From: Anaeramoeba flamelloides
Taxonomy: Eukaryota; Metamonada; Anaeramoebidae
Assembly: GCA_027625915.1 (NCBI GenBank)
Contig: JANTQA010000047.1
Coordinates: forward strand, 19,282,001-19,346,000
Reading direction: 5' to 3'
Length of the DNA stretch: 64,000 bases
A program made the position numbers and the translations under genes. Below, piece by piece: positions 24,319-37,133 of this stretch; the stretch's first letter is position 1, and each line of letters opens with the position of its first letter. The notes under the pieces were generated by a model. The model ran no database searches and had not been told where the DNA came from. It saw nothing but the letters and a program-made list of their open reading frames with translations.

Positions 24319-24345
24319 TTTGGTTTGGTTTGGTTTGGTTTGGTG
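24319..24345 (-). repeat. (CCAAA)n in the 5' leader of the WDFY3-like gene
   Basis: On the minus strand about five CCAAA units run directly into AATG of the exon-1 start. This is simple repeat in the probable 5' untranslated leader. Confidence 0.8.
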
Positions 24346-24375
24346 AAACCAAATAAAAGAAGAAAAAAATTCCAA

Positions 24376-27300
24376 GCTAGTAAAAAAAATAAATTAAATT
24401 TTCATTTCAAAGAATCGCTTTATTTGATTGTTGTTTCTTATTTGAAGTATGTGGTCTGAAATGTTTATTGCTTAGTGCTAAATTCAACAAATGTTATGAA
24501 AATTTTTGGTTTGTTTTCCCTTTTTTAAATATTCATACTTTTGTTTATAATCTTTTCATTTTTCAAATCATAGAGAAAACCAACAAATTTTGTTCGTTTT
24601 TTTTTCAATTTATGGCATTAACTTCCGCTATGAAGAAGTCTAAGATTAAAGTTTGTTGCTATTGAATGGAAAAGATATTCGTTCTTGATGGTTCTAGTGT
24701 AGATAAAAAGTTTATTTATAAAATAACAACAAAAGTTGATATTATCAAATAAAAATGATTCTTTTTATACAGTATCCAATATAATACTTACGATTTTTTT
24801 CTTAATTTAAATATAAAATCTAATTCCTTACTAAGTCAAAATCTAAATCAATTTTGAAAGTTAAGATCTTGGAAGTTTTCAGAAAAATTTCAAATTATGA
24901 AATAAATTTGTGTAAAATTTTTCTTAATTTTTCCAATTTTGATGAAATTTTACAGAGTCGGGTTCATTATTTATTTTTGATAATACATTACAAATATAAT
25001 TTTAATATTTTTTTTATTCGGAAATTATACTTCAAAATTGTCTCTATTTTTTATAAATTTGACTTTTTTATAAAAAAATTTCAATTGTTGGTAATTGTTT
25101 TGGTTTTTTTTTGAGAAAAATTCAATGTTGAAAATTAAGAAATAATTTTTAATTTCATTTGTTAAAAAATAATAATTAATAGTACAATCTTTATAATTTC
25201 AATGAATTCATATTTATTAAAAGATTTTTGGTATCACTAATGTAAATAAAAATGTAGTAAAAAATAGATTTTTTATAATTATTTCTCAACTTTTGTAGAT
25301 ATTTTCAAACAAATAAAATAATTTCGGATTAAGAAATAAAATAAAAAAAAAATAATTGAACAATATTCTTAAATAACTGATTTTTATAATAATAATTTGT
25401 TAGTTATACTCTTAATAATTATAAAAGTATATTTGTTAATTCCAGAATTTTCAGGAAATATAACTATTTAGTTTATTTAAAAGAAAAGATCATTTTTTTT
25501 TTTTTTTGATCAAGAATGATTAAATATTGAGTTTATGGTTATTGTTAAAAAAATTAATATTAAAAAATTTTACATATGAAAGGGAAAATTTTGTAACAAG
25601 AACATTTTCAAATATTAAACTAAATAGTAAATAACCACACGAATTAGAAACATTTTCAAGATAATTTAGTTTTCTACAGTTAATTGGCTTATTGTCGCTA
25701 TATTTTTAAAATAACTATCTATGAAGTAATTTCAACAAATTTTTGAATTGGGGGGGATTTTTGAAAATAAAAATTAATAACAGTTCATAAAAGATGAAAT
25801 AAATAATTAAAAGATGAAATACGGGGTTTTCTGCTAGTAGAATTTTATGTAAACATTTATTTTTGTAAAGGTTTTACTCTATTTGATAAATTAGTAAAAA
25901 TCCCTTAAAAAAAATTGACTATTTTTTTAATATTAAAAAAAAACTTTATGGATGGCAAGATAATAGGGGGCGGGGGTCGTGATATAATTTTTTTTTATTG
26001 ATTAGATTGAAAAGAATCTATTGAGCTACTCTTTGATTTAGATTTATATATTCTTTTAATTTCTTTTACTTGTTATTTTAATAATTTTTATAGAAAAAAT
26101 GTCGTTAAGCATTATATACAGTTTCACTTTTAACCACAATTAGTAATTTTATATTCAAAGTTCAATTTACCTGGTCAAAATTTTAGAAAATACTAAAAGT
26201 GAGAAATCATCAAAATAAAAATATTTTGTATATTTTTTCTATATATTTTTTTTCAAATCAAAAAAACATAAGCAAAAATAGTTAATTCTTTTTATTGCAA
26301 TTTATTCTAAAATTAATACTTTGAAAAATATAATTTATTTCTCAAAAGTTGAAAAATGAGAATATTAATTAATTTAATTCCGACTTGGTCAAAATAAGTG
26401 TTTTTTTTTATTAAATAAATAAATAAATAAATAAAAAACAGTTCCTAATTAATTATAGTCTATAATCACAGAAATAGGGGGTGATTTATTTTGTGTTAGG
26501 TGTGGTAATAAGTTATTTTGGTTTTTAATTGGTCGATCTTGTACTTTGTATGAATTTTAATTGTAGTTGAAAAAATGGCAATTTTTGACAATTTATTTTT
26601 CTTTTTTCTTTTCAAAATTCAAATTGAATAGTAAAAGACTAATAAACTGGAAGGTATTTAGATATTAATTTTTGATTATTGGGTTTTTCAATTAAAATAC
26701 TTATTTTCCTTTTACGGTAATTACAATGGAAAAAAAAATTAAAAATTAGAAATTTCCAAATAAAACTAAACCTAAATTAAAATTATAATTGATGAATTAT
26801 AAAACTACTTCATTTTAAAACTTATATATATCCATATTATTCTTATGTTCTCCAATTCGGATTTCATAAAAAAAAAGGGGGGGGGGGGATACTTTTTTAA
26901 TCTCTATAAAATTTAATTAAAAAACATTCACAATAAACTCCATTTTACTTGAGGAGTAGAGTTAAAAATGAAAAATTCAATAGTTTTTTAAGAATCAGAC
27001 AAAAAAGGATTTTTTAGAAATAAAAAAAATAATAAAATTGGGATAAAAGTTGAGATTCCTAAAAAATTATCTGGGCAAACCTTAAATTTCAAAAATAAAA
27101 AAATGTTAAAAAATTTTTTGGGCACTTTTAATTGGAAAGTCTCATACAAAATTTCACTATTTTTCTGGAAAAATTAAAATATATAACAATAAGATTTTTT
27201 AATATCAAAAGTATGAATTTTAAAATAAAATTACAAATCCTCAATTTTCTTCAAGTTTATTTTCAAACTATTTTTTTAAATTGACAAAAAAGAAAAAAAA

Positions 27301-27779
27301 GTAAAAAAAGAAGAAAAAAAAAATAATTAAAAAACAACAAAAAGATAAAAAAATTACAAAATAAGAAAAAATGATCATATTTAAAAATTGAAATTTTATT
27401 CTGAGAATAATAATTAATTAGACTCATGGAATTTATTCTATTTCTTCAATAAAACAAGCCCCTTTGACTGAAAAAGAGTTTACAAAATCAATCAAATACA
27501 AACCAAAATAACATGTTATCACACATAAGACTAAATAATTTTTATACAGTCACATAGATTGTTAACCTAAACAAAAAATCATCAATAACTATCAATTGTA
27601 AAAGATCAGTATATTTAATATAATTAAAAAATATTTGAATTTTCTTAATGACAAATTATTTTTTTTTATTCTATGGATTTAGTTATTTTTTACCTTCAGT
27701 AAACAAGTTTTTTGAAGTGCCTATAAGAATTAAAATCATTTAGTTAACGTATTATTTGTTTTACATTGAAATTTATACT
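24376..27779. other. Gene-free spacer with element debris
   Basis: The spacer contains degenerate stretches resembling the 1.2 kb TTAA element (about 24800-25640, marks TTATTTCTCAACTTTTGTAG), an (AAAT)n run near 26411-26440, a G-run at 26877-26888 and the MITE at 26946-27470. Short plus-strand frames at 24468 and 24854 have no recognisable content. Confidence 0.45.
26946..27470 (+). mobile_element. 525 bp MITE, CAGTCAAAGG-end family (short type)
   Basis: It matches 57986-58513 through most of its length (GTTAAAAATGAAAAA, TTTCAAAAATAAAAAAATGT, TTATTCTATTTCTTCAATAAAAC). The right end CCCCTTTGACTG is well kept; the left end is worn. Confidence 0.65.
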
Positions 27780-29016
27780 TTGTTAAAAGTCAACGCCTGA
27801 ATTGACTTTTCGATTGAAGAAAATATTCTAGTAAATTTGATAACAAATCGAAAAAAAAAAAAATTCATCTTGAAATTTAAAAACCAAATAAAAATATGAT
27901 TACTCTAAAAGGACTAAATTTGCTTTTAATGAAATTTTTCAAAAAATGAATTATTATTTTTCAAAATTTTGATCGATTTTTCTAATTTTTGAAAAATTCA
28001 AAATTTAACATATTTCTGAATTATTTAAAAAAATTATTTTCGTTGAAAGAAGATTGAAATCTTATTGTAGAAAGGGAAGTGTACAAAAATACACTTTAAA
28101 AAATGAAATCACATTTTTTTAAAAAGTATCAGACATATAAAAAACTTACTATATTTCAAAAAAAAAATTATAATTAAATTAAACTTGTAAAAATTCAATT
28201 TGATTATTCAAAGAACAGTTGAAATCAATTTTTTTTTTGTTTAATAAAAAAATATCAAAAAAAGAACCAAACATTAAATTAAAAATCCATACACATTACT
28301 TTATTAAAAACCTGGTTAATTCAACTCAAATCGAAAGAAATACATTTAAATTTGATTATTTTTAATTACTAATTAATAATCTCATCTTTAATTGATTCAG
28401 TGTGTTATTAATAGCCCAAAGATTAAATTTATCAATAGATTTTTACATTATTTCTCATTTTTTTAAACATTCCAAAACAAATAAAATTAATTAAAATTAA
28501 TAATTCGAAAAAAAATCTCTAGAATAACAGATATTAATAATAATAATTGGTTTTTTCTACTCATGAGAGTTTGGAACGGGGATATTATCTAATCTTTTAA
28601 ATTTCAAGAAATTTAATAAATAATTGTAAATACAATAGATGATCAATTTTTTAATTCCTTCAAGGATTCAATATTTGATTTATTTTTATTGTATTTTTGA
28701 TATAAGATTAAAAGTCCAAGGTCATTTCTTCATATATACTCTCGGAAATTACTAAAAGTCATATTTCTAAGAAAATAAAAATGTTAGAAAATTTTTCATT
28801 TTTCTAATTTGATGATCTAAAAATCTAATCAAATAGGATCAAATTTTGCAACTGAAATTTTACTTGGAAAAAATGAAATCTTTTTATAAAAATGATAACT
28901 TATTTCTCTAAAATTGAGGAAACGGTTTGTTAATTCTCAGGTTTAATTGGACTTTTGGTAAAAAATTACACTATTAACTTTGGGAGGAAAATAAATTAGG
29001 GTGACTAGTCAATTAA
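27780..29016 (-). mobile_element. 1.2 kb TTAA-target element, copy 3
   Basis: It aligns with 43592-44817 in the same orientation and with 41047-42269 in reverse. Marks are AACATATTTCTGAATTATTTAAA, GGAAGTGTACAAAAATA and the end GACTAGTC near TTAA (29013-29016). The copy is more diverged and its left end is approximate. No intact ORF is visible. Confidence 0.65.
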
Positions 29017-29571
29017 AAAAAAAAAATTAAAAACAAGTTTGAATACAACGTCGGAAGACATCAAAATTTTTATTATTAAATATTCCTCATTTTATTAGTG
29101 TTAACAACAAAAGTGAGTACAATCTAAAATACTCTTTGTCAATTGTTTTAAAAATAAAATATCCTAAACGAAAATTTCGTGGAAAAATGTATTTTTACTT
29201 TTTTTTCTTCTGAAGGTTGTTTTACTCAATGTAATTGCAACCAAAAATCTTTGTATGCTCGAGGGTAAGAATCAGCTTTCCCAAACTCTTTGAATAAAAG
29301 GAATATCACAAATTTGGCAAGTAATAATTGGAGTTCTCAAAGCAAAGAATTGGTGATTGAAATATCTCTTCGATTACCTCTTTTAGTTCTTCGCTATTAG
29401 TATGAAGAACAAACGGTATTTCTTTATAATCCCTTTTCCAAACACAGAAAATAAGAAAATTTTTGAAATGTGGTTAATTTGTCATTAAAAATCCATGAGT
29501 CTTAATTTGTAGGTAAAACCCAGCTGTTTGAGAGAAAAAATCATTTTTTTTTTGTTTTGATATTTTTTGAA

Positions 29572-31014
29572 ATGAAATTTATTTTAGTCTTATTTCTTTT
29601 CACGCTTTTTGTTCATCTCAAATGTGTACCCAATTTTGGTGACTACACACTCGTTCATAGTATGTCGTATGTTGACTATACCTTTCAAACTCAAGAGGAT
29701 CGTGATGACTACATTAATAACAAGCTCTATAAAAATGTGCTCCTTGCTGGGATTAAGGTTTCTGTTGACGGGGAATACTTTGTGACAATGCCACGCTGGA
29801 AGGAAAAGGTGCCTGCAACTCTTGGCAAAATTGTTGTTGATGCAAGCAACCACGTGATGGTTCAGCCATACCCCAGCTGGGAAATGAACAAAATCGGAGA
29901 CGCCGATGCGATCCAATCCGTGTTAGGGATCGAGATCGATAACACCAATACCCTGTGGATCCTCGATCAAGGAAAGGTTAATGGGAGCTCTGCGATTAAA
30001 GGCTCCATTAAACTCTTGGCCTATGATTTAAACACGGACAAACTTGTACACAAGAAGGTGTTCCCACCAGAAATTGCGTCTTTATCAGATTCCTTTTTAA
30101 ACGATGTTGTTGTTGACACCGAAAATTCTCGTGTTTATATTTCTGACAGTGGCATTACAGCTGATCCCTCGCATAGCGCCTTACCGGGGCTCATCATTTG
30201 GGACTATAAGAAAGACGATTTGAAAAGGGTTTTGTCCAATGTGGTATCAACAAAGGCAGACGACAAATTGTGGATCAAGATAAACGGCGAAAAGGTTCTC
30301 TTAGACAACCCCATGGAAACAGGCGCCGATGGCATTGCTCTGACCCCCAATGGCAAAAAATTGTTTTGGTGCCCCTTAACTTCTCACACAAACTACTACA
30401 TCAAAACAAAATATTTGTGGGACGACGACAAAAACAGCAACGAGAAATTACAAGAAAAGATCAAAACCCTCAAGAAAATTTCCGCCACAGACGGGATGTC
30501 GTTCGACAACCAAAGTAGATTATTCGTGTCCAGTCTTGAGTATTCTGGGATTCTGTGGGACGCTGACCCAACGAAGGATTCTGAAGATAAAATTATGAGT
30601 ACACTGCTAGTCAATAATTCAAAATCAATGATGTGGCCAGACACCCTGGCGTTCGACCACCAAGGATGGCTTGTGTTTGTTTCAAATCAGTTGCACCGCT
30701 TTTTGAACAACGAATTGATCTTTTCAGTGGACAACTCTACAGAGCATATCAATTTTAGAATCTGGAAAACTTACATCGGTACTGATTCATATAGCTTTGT
30801 TACCGAAAAAGAGGATTCTAGCCATTTCGCAGCCTGGAAAACTGCACTTATCTCTTGCTTTTCCACAGCAGCTTTCATTGGAATAGTAGTGTTGATCATC
30901 TTTGTGATTCGCAAAAAGAAAAAGAAGAAGAAAAAGTCGAAAAAATCCAATATCCAAAAATCCCTTTTAAAAAGTGATACTGAAAGTAGTACTTCAAATA
31001 GTGATAAAATTTAA
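29572..31014 (+). CDS. Yellow/major royal jelly protein-family membrane-anchored beta-propeller
   Basis: The protein has 480 residues. It begins with a signal peptide (MKFILVLFLFTLFVHLKC), continues with a luminal or extracellular six-bladed propeller of the Yellow/MRJP family, and ends in a membrane segment (about 424-446, AAFIGIVVLIIFVI) and a very basic cytosolic tail (RKKKKKKKKSKKS). Family marks are the VSVDGEYFVTMPRWKEKVPATLGKI opening, the IEIDNTNTLWILDQG strand, FLNDVVVD..RVYISDSG, GADGIALTPNGKKLFWCPL, SATDGMSFDNQSRLFVSS and MMWPDTLAFDHQGWLVFVSNQL. There are several NxS/T sites. The start is the ATG at 29572; the frame upstream has only a TTG. It is intronless and much less AT-rich than its flanks. 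In insects Yellow proteins bind small ligands or act in melanin chemistry; the role here is unknown. The patchy family distribution makes transfer possible. Confidence 0.87.
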   Translation: MKFILVLFLFTLFVHLKCVPNFGDYTLVHSMSYVDYTFQTQEDRDDYINNKLYKNVLLAGIKVSVDGEYFVTMPRWKEKVPATLGKIVVDASNHVMVQPYPSWEMNKIGDADAIQSVLGIEIDNTNTLWILDQGKVNGSSAIKGSIKLLAYDLNTDKLVHKKVFPPEIASLSDSFLNDVVVDTENSRVYISDSGITADPSHSALPGLIIWDYKKDDLKRVLSNVVSTKADDKLWIKINGEKVLLDNPMETGADGIALTPNGKKLFWCPLTSHTNYYIKTKYLWDDDKNSNEKLQEKIKTLKKISATDGMSFDNQSRLFVSSLEYSGILWDADPTKDSEDKIMSTLLVNNSKSMMWPDTLAFDHQGWLVFVSNQLHRFLNNELIFSVDNSTEHINFRIWKTYIGTDSYSFVTEKEDSSHFAAWKTALISCFSTAAFIGIVVLIIFVIRKKKKKKKKSKKSNIQKSLLKSDTESSTSNSDKI

Positions 31015-32259
31015 TTGTTTCCCGCCGAAAATTATTTATTTTTTTGAAAAAAATTCTTATTTACTCTTTGTTATTTTTTTTAGATTTGAAATTCTTGAAT
31101 ATATTTGTTTATTTTAAACTTTAAATTAAAAGATATTAATTGAGGATTCACTCTTTTTTTTTTTTTTTTATTTAATATATTGTTGATGATGTAAGATTCA
31201 TTATTTTCCCAAATATTCAATAAAACTTGATATACAAACATCTTTATCAACTTTTGAGAAATGAATTTTTTAAAAAAAAAAATAATTGCTTCTTTAATTA
31301 AATTTAGAGTAAAAAGACCTTGATCTTTTCCAAGTTCCAATTTTTAGATTTTAAAAATCAAGAAAAGAAAAATGGGAAATAATATTTTTATTTCTAGCAA
31401 AGTTTACTTTTAGTAATTTTTGGATTTGTTCATGAGTTAAAAATATTTAAAATCTCGCTTATTTTAAAAAAAAAAAACAAGAAAAATAAATCAAATATTT
31501 TTTAATATTATTATTGAAGAGCTTTAAATTGTACTTTGGTAGTTTTTAAATGTAATTTTTTTAAAAGGAATTAAAGTATAAAATATTAGATTTTTACGAT
31601 TTTTTATGGGATTGAATAATTATTTCAAACTTTATTTGATTTAAAATTAATTTATTTGGGTTTATTTCTCTTAATTTAAATTGAAATATTAATATATCAT
31701 TTTTATAGGAAGGGTAATCTGTAATATATATACTATTATTTTCTATTTTTTTAATTTTAACATTAAAGAAAAAATTTTGATATATTTTTTATTTATTAAA
31801 TATTAATATCTATTTAATATTAAAGTAAAAGTTCCAAATTTTAACATTGTTTAACTTGGTTAGGAATCCAACTATATTTGATTATTAAAAAATGAATTTT
31901 AATTTTTTATTATTTTATAGTACTTTTAACAGTGTTTTTTGTGATATTTTAACTTGTTGGAAAGTATCAAGGTTTTCTAGAATTAAAAGTGTATAGGGAA
32001 AATCATTTATTTTAGCCCGATTCTGTTAAATTGTGGCTATTTCGGGTCATGTTTTCTTTAGGGTTTATATTTATAACTAAAATATTTTGATTTTTACAAA
32101 TAAATAAAAAACTCAAAATAAGGTTAATATTATTCTTTATTTATATTTTAGGGTCTTTATGAATAAAATATATTGGTTTTATCATCAAAATTATAATTAA
32201 AAATAAAAAGTCCAGTTTCTCCCATAATAAAGAATTTAGTAAAATAATTGATTTTATTC
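31015..32259. other. Gene-free spacer, degenerate TTAA-element remnant
   Basis: About 31180-31500 resembles the 1.2 kb TTAA element (AGTAAAAAGACCTTGATCTTTT; TTTTAGTAATTTTTGG...CATGAGTTAA). The rest shows nothing recognisable. Confidence 0.4.
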
Positions 32260-32319
32260 TATTATTATATATAAGTCAGAAAATTCAAATAGTATTTACA
32301 ACTAAATAAATATAAACTA

Positions 32320-32830
32320 AAATTCAAAATTTTCCACACAGCTAAAACATTCCAAACAATCACAATAATACAATTTCATTGAAATTGGAAATAATTTTGA
32401 TTTTTGTAAAATATGAAAATCATTTTTTCATCTTTTAGTTTTTGTTTTGATTTCATTGTTTGAATTACGTAATTTGTTTCGTTCGATCAAATTTTTTTTG
32501 AACAATTGATATTAGGTTAAAGTCAAGTTGTTCCAAATAGAAGAACTCAAATAAAATTAGTTGGTAGTAACTAAACTTTGATAGATCAATAATTCCAAAT
32601 AGAATTTAAACAAATTTACCAATCAATTTTTTTGTTTTGCTCTCTCCAACAATTTTTAAAACACCCATGATTTATTTGTATTGATAATTATTTATTTTTT
32701 GTTTTGTGGGTATAGTAATTTATAAAAAAGTGTTAATATTTCAATTAGTGAATGGTTCTAATTTGGTAAATCTTCTTGAATTGATTAAATAAGTTTTTTT
32801 TTTCACAAATCGAATTTTGTTGTGTTAAAA
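32320..32830 (+). mobile_element. Degenerate copy of the TTCCAAAATTTTGGACAC family
   Basis: The interior matches 34306-34848 (GATATTAGGTTAAAGT.. GTTGGTAGTAACT.. GATAGATCAATAATTCCAAATAG.. TTTACCAAT), but the ends are worn. Confidence 0.5.
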
Positions 32831-33440
32831 ATTTTGAATTGGGGTTTATAATTTATTGTATTTGTAATTATATATTATTTTGTTACTTCAATTTATTCAT
32901 TACCTGTGTTTTGGATTTTAATATTTATTATTGAATTGTTTTTTTTTAATTATTCTAAATAAGGAAGAGTTAAGTTATTTAATTCGTTTTTGAATTTAAT
33001 TTTTATTGATATACTGAAATAACAAAATACACAATCCTATATTATGTTTTGTAGATAAGATTTGCTGTATTTCTGTTTATTTTACTTAACATAGTAATAT
33101 ATGAAATTTATCTTATAATCTATGCCTTAATTTGTGAATTATAAATTTTCTAACAAATTTATTAATTATATTAATACAAATAATACAAAACCTTGGATTT
33201 GTAAAATTCTTGTTCATAAAATTATTACTAAATATTTTTTTATTGTTGCTCTATGTTTCTTTAATTTTTTTAAAAAATATCAACTACACTTTCTTTCATT
33301 CAAATGACCAATGTTTTTTTTTTTTTTTACAAATATCCATTGTTATTATAAATTGAACTTTGAAAAGTAACTAAAAACAAAATAAACTATTTTTAAAAAC
33401 TTCTAACTTACTGCAGTTCCAAGGCTAGGAGAAAATTTTA

Positions 33441-33830
33441 AATAAAACGCAATTGGTTTTTCTATTCTTATTTTCCATTTTCAAAAAATTCAGAATGAAG
33501 AGTTATTATTCAAAAAAAATATTAATAAATGAGCTATTATTCAAATTTTGGGAAATCAAAACAAAAAATTCAGGATCCCAAGAAACTTCAAAATTATCAA
33601 GTCCAAAAGAGCTCAAAAAAAATATCAATATTTACTGATCTTTAAAATTTTACCTTTTTTGAACAATATTTTAAAGTTCTTGAGGAATCTTCAATAAAAT
33701 ATTTTTTTTTTGAGGTTTCAAAATATTTCATAATAGCTCATTTATTGAAAATTTTTTTGGAATAATAACTCTTATTTCCGAATTTTTTGAAAATGGAAAA
33801 TAAGAATAGAAAACCCACTTGTGTTTTATT
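33441..33830. mobile_element. 390 bp foldback (long hairpin) element
   Basis: The left arm starts AATAAAACGCAATTGG and the right arm ends CCACTTGTGTTTTATT. The arms of about 115 bp match closely (TCTATTCTTATTTTCCATTT and GAGTTATTATTC, with complements on the right), and weaker pairing continues almost to the centre. The 61-residue frame at 33453-33638 lies in the left arm and is not a gene. Confidence 0.8.
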
Positions 33831-34305
33831 TGTAATTTTATTGTATACTTGAAAATATTGTACTTGATAATGTTAATTAAAGTTGTTTTTGGTGTTTATC
33901 CCATTTTCTTATCCAAAAATTATTTTTGAATTAATGATCAGAATCTTTTTTTCTAATATCTTCAATCATTTTTTCTTGTTTCTTCAATTAAATTTTTTTT
34001 TCAAATGACTTTTTATAGAATCATTTTTTCTAAATTTGCATTTTTTAGTTTTTTTTTTTTCTTTTATTAGAAATTTTTGATTTCTTTTTTTTTTTCTTTT
34101 GTTTTTTTTTTGTTTTTTTTAAATCAGTTTTATTGTTTAATTTTTTTAAATAATAATGAATTTTACTAAACTAGTTTTTTAATGATAATGGCCAATATAG
34201 ATCGATAAATAAAAATAATATGTAATCATTTTATTTTTTAAAATACAAACGAAAAAAGAAAACAATAATAATAATAAAGTTTGCTACAATTTTGAAATTT
34301 GGCTT

Positions 34306-34846
34306 ATATATAAACTAGATTCCAAAATTTTGGACACGGTTTAAACAATGAAAAGAACATCCTAATGGTACTTTAAATTTAATTTGGTAAGAATTTTGAT
34401 TTTACAAACTATTTCATATTTTGTCTCTAATTGTTTTAGTTTTTATTTCTTTTTTTCTAAGAGTTGCCTAATCTGTTTCTTTAGATCTGAAAATTTTTTT
34501 CGATAGTTGATAGAAGGTTAGTGTTCAGTTTGTTAAATTGGAAAATAATATACAATTGGTAGATGGTATCTTAACATTTGAGAGATCAACAATTGTTGGT
34601 GAAATTCCAACCAGTTTACCAATACTTTTTTTGTTACCCTCGTTTCATTATTTTGGACACACCAATTTTTATTTTTGAGTTTTATATTTTGTTCTTTTAT
34701 TTGGATGAAAATGATTAATTATTAAAATAATAATTCTGGGTAACTTAAATGCTGTTTTATATTAGGTTTGGAAAAATACAATAAATTGGGTTTTTTTGCC
34801 TATTTTTGATTTTCGGTGTGTCCAAATTTTTGGAATGGGATTTATA

Positions 34847-34848
<2 letters not shown>
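34306..34848 (+). mobile_element. 0.54 kb MITE with TTCCAAAATTTTGGACAC ends
   Basis: The inverted ends are ATTCCAAAATTTTGGACAC (34319-34337) and GTGTCCAAATTTTTGGAAT (34817-34835), each preceded or followed by TATATAAA-like sequence. Such ends are common in Tc1/mariner-IS630 elements. Other copies are at about 57295-57846 (inverted) and 32320-32830. It is non-coding. Confidence 0.75.
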
Positions 34849-34882
<34 letters not shown>

Positions 34883-34930
34883 TGTATGTATGTACGTGTA
34901 AGTATTTATGTGTGTATGTACTTATGTATA
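34846..34930. repeat. (TA)n then (TATG)n microsatellite
   Basis: The run is TATATATATATG followed by about ten TATG units, then degenerate units. It abuts the MITE end. Confidence 0.9.
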
Positions 34931-34964
34931 CATGCCTGAATTCAAGAATTTTGACTTGTGGGCT

Positions 34965-35590
34965 AATTCATTATAATAAACAATAATTTTTTGAAATGGA
35001 AAAATATTCTTAGTAATTTTCATGGATAGGTAATATCCAATCAAAAACTTAACAAAATGTGTGCTGGCAATTGATCTCAAAATCAATAATGAAAAATGTG
35101 AAATTTTTAGAAAAAAAGGCCAAAGGTGAGACTCAATTCCTAATTTGAATTGTTGTGAATAATTGTTTTGAAAGCAACGGTGTTAGTTTCATAGTGTTAT
35201 TCTTTGGAACTTTTTGAGATCTTGAAGATTTTAATTTTCATTTTTAAATTGGGCTGTTTTTCACTTAAAGGATGTTATAAAATCCTTAGCTAATAAAATT
35301 AGCAAGTTACAAAATTATTTTAAATTATATTAAATTCAATTAAATTGATTGTTTGCTTTAGAAAACAATTTCTTTTAAATTGAAGAAATTTACAACTTAT
35401 AAGAAATTTAAAACAAGAAATTTAATTTTTTTTTCAAAATTTTGATTTTTTCGAATAGAGATTTTTTGTCAAAGAAGACCTTCTAATTTTTTAATTTTTT
35501 ATTATTTGAATTTTGTCAATCAAAAGGAGAATAATTTCGCAATATACTTTCCATGGGATCAAGTCACTCTTAGAATATAAAGCAAGTATA
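34965..35590 (+). mobile_element. Worn copy of the 0.7 kb TTAA element family
   Basis: It matches 50654-51354 (GAAATGGAAAAATATTCTTAGTAATTTT, GGCACTTTTTGAGATCT-like CTTTTTGAGATCTTG, AATTAAATTGATTG), but both ends are worn. Confidence 0.6.
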
Positions 35591-37133
35591 TGGCAAGTTG
35601 CCCGATCCTCACAAAAACTTTTGTGTGTTTTATTGAATAAGTGAAATAACTTAATCAATTGTGAATTCTTCTAAAATATCCAACATTTAGGAAACTTCGC
35701 CGTGCCAATGATTACCAGCGGAAAGAGTTAAACAAATAAATATAAAGTGTGGCAATTCCAATTTATTTCTTTAAGAACTATATAAGAACATAACAAAAAC
35801 ATGGATAAGGGAGTGAATTTTTTTTATCATTTATTAGACCAACACTGTTTTATATGAGTAGTATAGAGTCATCCCTAAGCAAACAGTTAAATTTTATAAG
35901 GCATGGAAATTAGTTGCCAATTATAAAATTGTGTTTTTTGAAATAGAAAATTCAATTCTAAACAGAAGGTAACAAATCAATTTCAATACATGATTCGAGA
36001 AAAAAAATTGTATTTAAGAAAAAACCAAGATAAAAATTAATTTTTCTCAAAATAAAGAAAAGAAAAAGAAATCACAAAAATACGAAAAAATTGATTGTAT
36101 TTTTTGATCATTGTTTTGAAAATGTTAAAACCTGAGATTTTAAGAATTTTGGAAATTGAAGATCCGCATTAATGTAATTTTTTTTATCTATTAGGTTATC
36201 CAAACCCAACAAATATATTAATTTTTTTTAAACTTCTCTAAATAATTTTTTTGTTTATGGTGGTGAGCTATATGAACTATTTCACAGTCTTTATACAGGA
36301 CAAAATTTTAAAATATCAAATCAATTTCTGTTTCTTTAAATTTTCGCGTTATAGTTGGAACTGATATAAACAAAAATTAATCAGAATAATGATTTTGAGG
36401 ACTTGTACTTAAAGGGTACCAAATTCCGATCATAAGTTTTTCTTTTTACAGAGGGTTCTTAAAAAACAATCAAAAATTATGACATTTATGTTTTGTTTTC
36501 AGTAAGAATTGTAGAAAAAAACATTAAAAAAAAAGTGGCTATTTTCAAAAAATAATACAGTTGTTTCAAAAGTGTTCCTTTAGTAACTCAAAAGTGTGAG
36601 CCAACCAATCTGCGAAACACTTTTTAAACTTAAATTTTGATCCTTTTATAAATTAGTTGTCGAATATTCTAATGATTTTTTCACCTCAACAACAAATTTT
36701 TTTATTGTTTTCGTTTTGATAAGAGCACAACAGTCTCCATGGGAGATCAAAATATTTCAAAAAATTGAGAATTAAAAAAAAAAAGTTACAATAAAGAGTC
36801 GATTCATGGAAGAAGAACCAACCGTAATTTGGAATAATTAAAAATTACATCAATTTATAAAAGGATGAATAAATGTGAAACTTAGTTAGCACAAGTTAAT
36901 GTTGGCCAAAGTTTTCTAAGAAAGTTTTTTTTTTTTTCCAGGTTTTTTTTGAAAAATAAAGACAAAAAATTGATCAAAAAATAACGATTAATAAAAAACC
37001 ACAATATTAAATAAAAAAAAAAAAAAAAAAAAAAAAAAACATTGTATTATTTTAATATTCAGTTTGTTTTTTTTATTTTCATTCCATTTAAGGAAAAGCA
37101 TTTAAAAAAATGTAGGCCTATAACGATTAAAAA
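35591..37133. other. Gene-free spacer
   Basis: This is AT-rich, with an A-run of about 26 (37013-37039). I recognise nothing in it. Confidence 0.45.
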
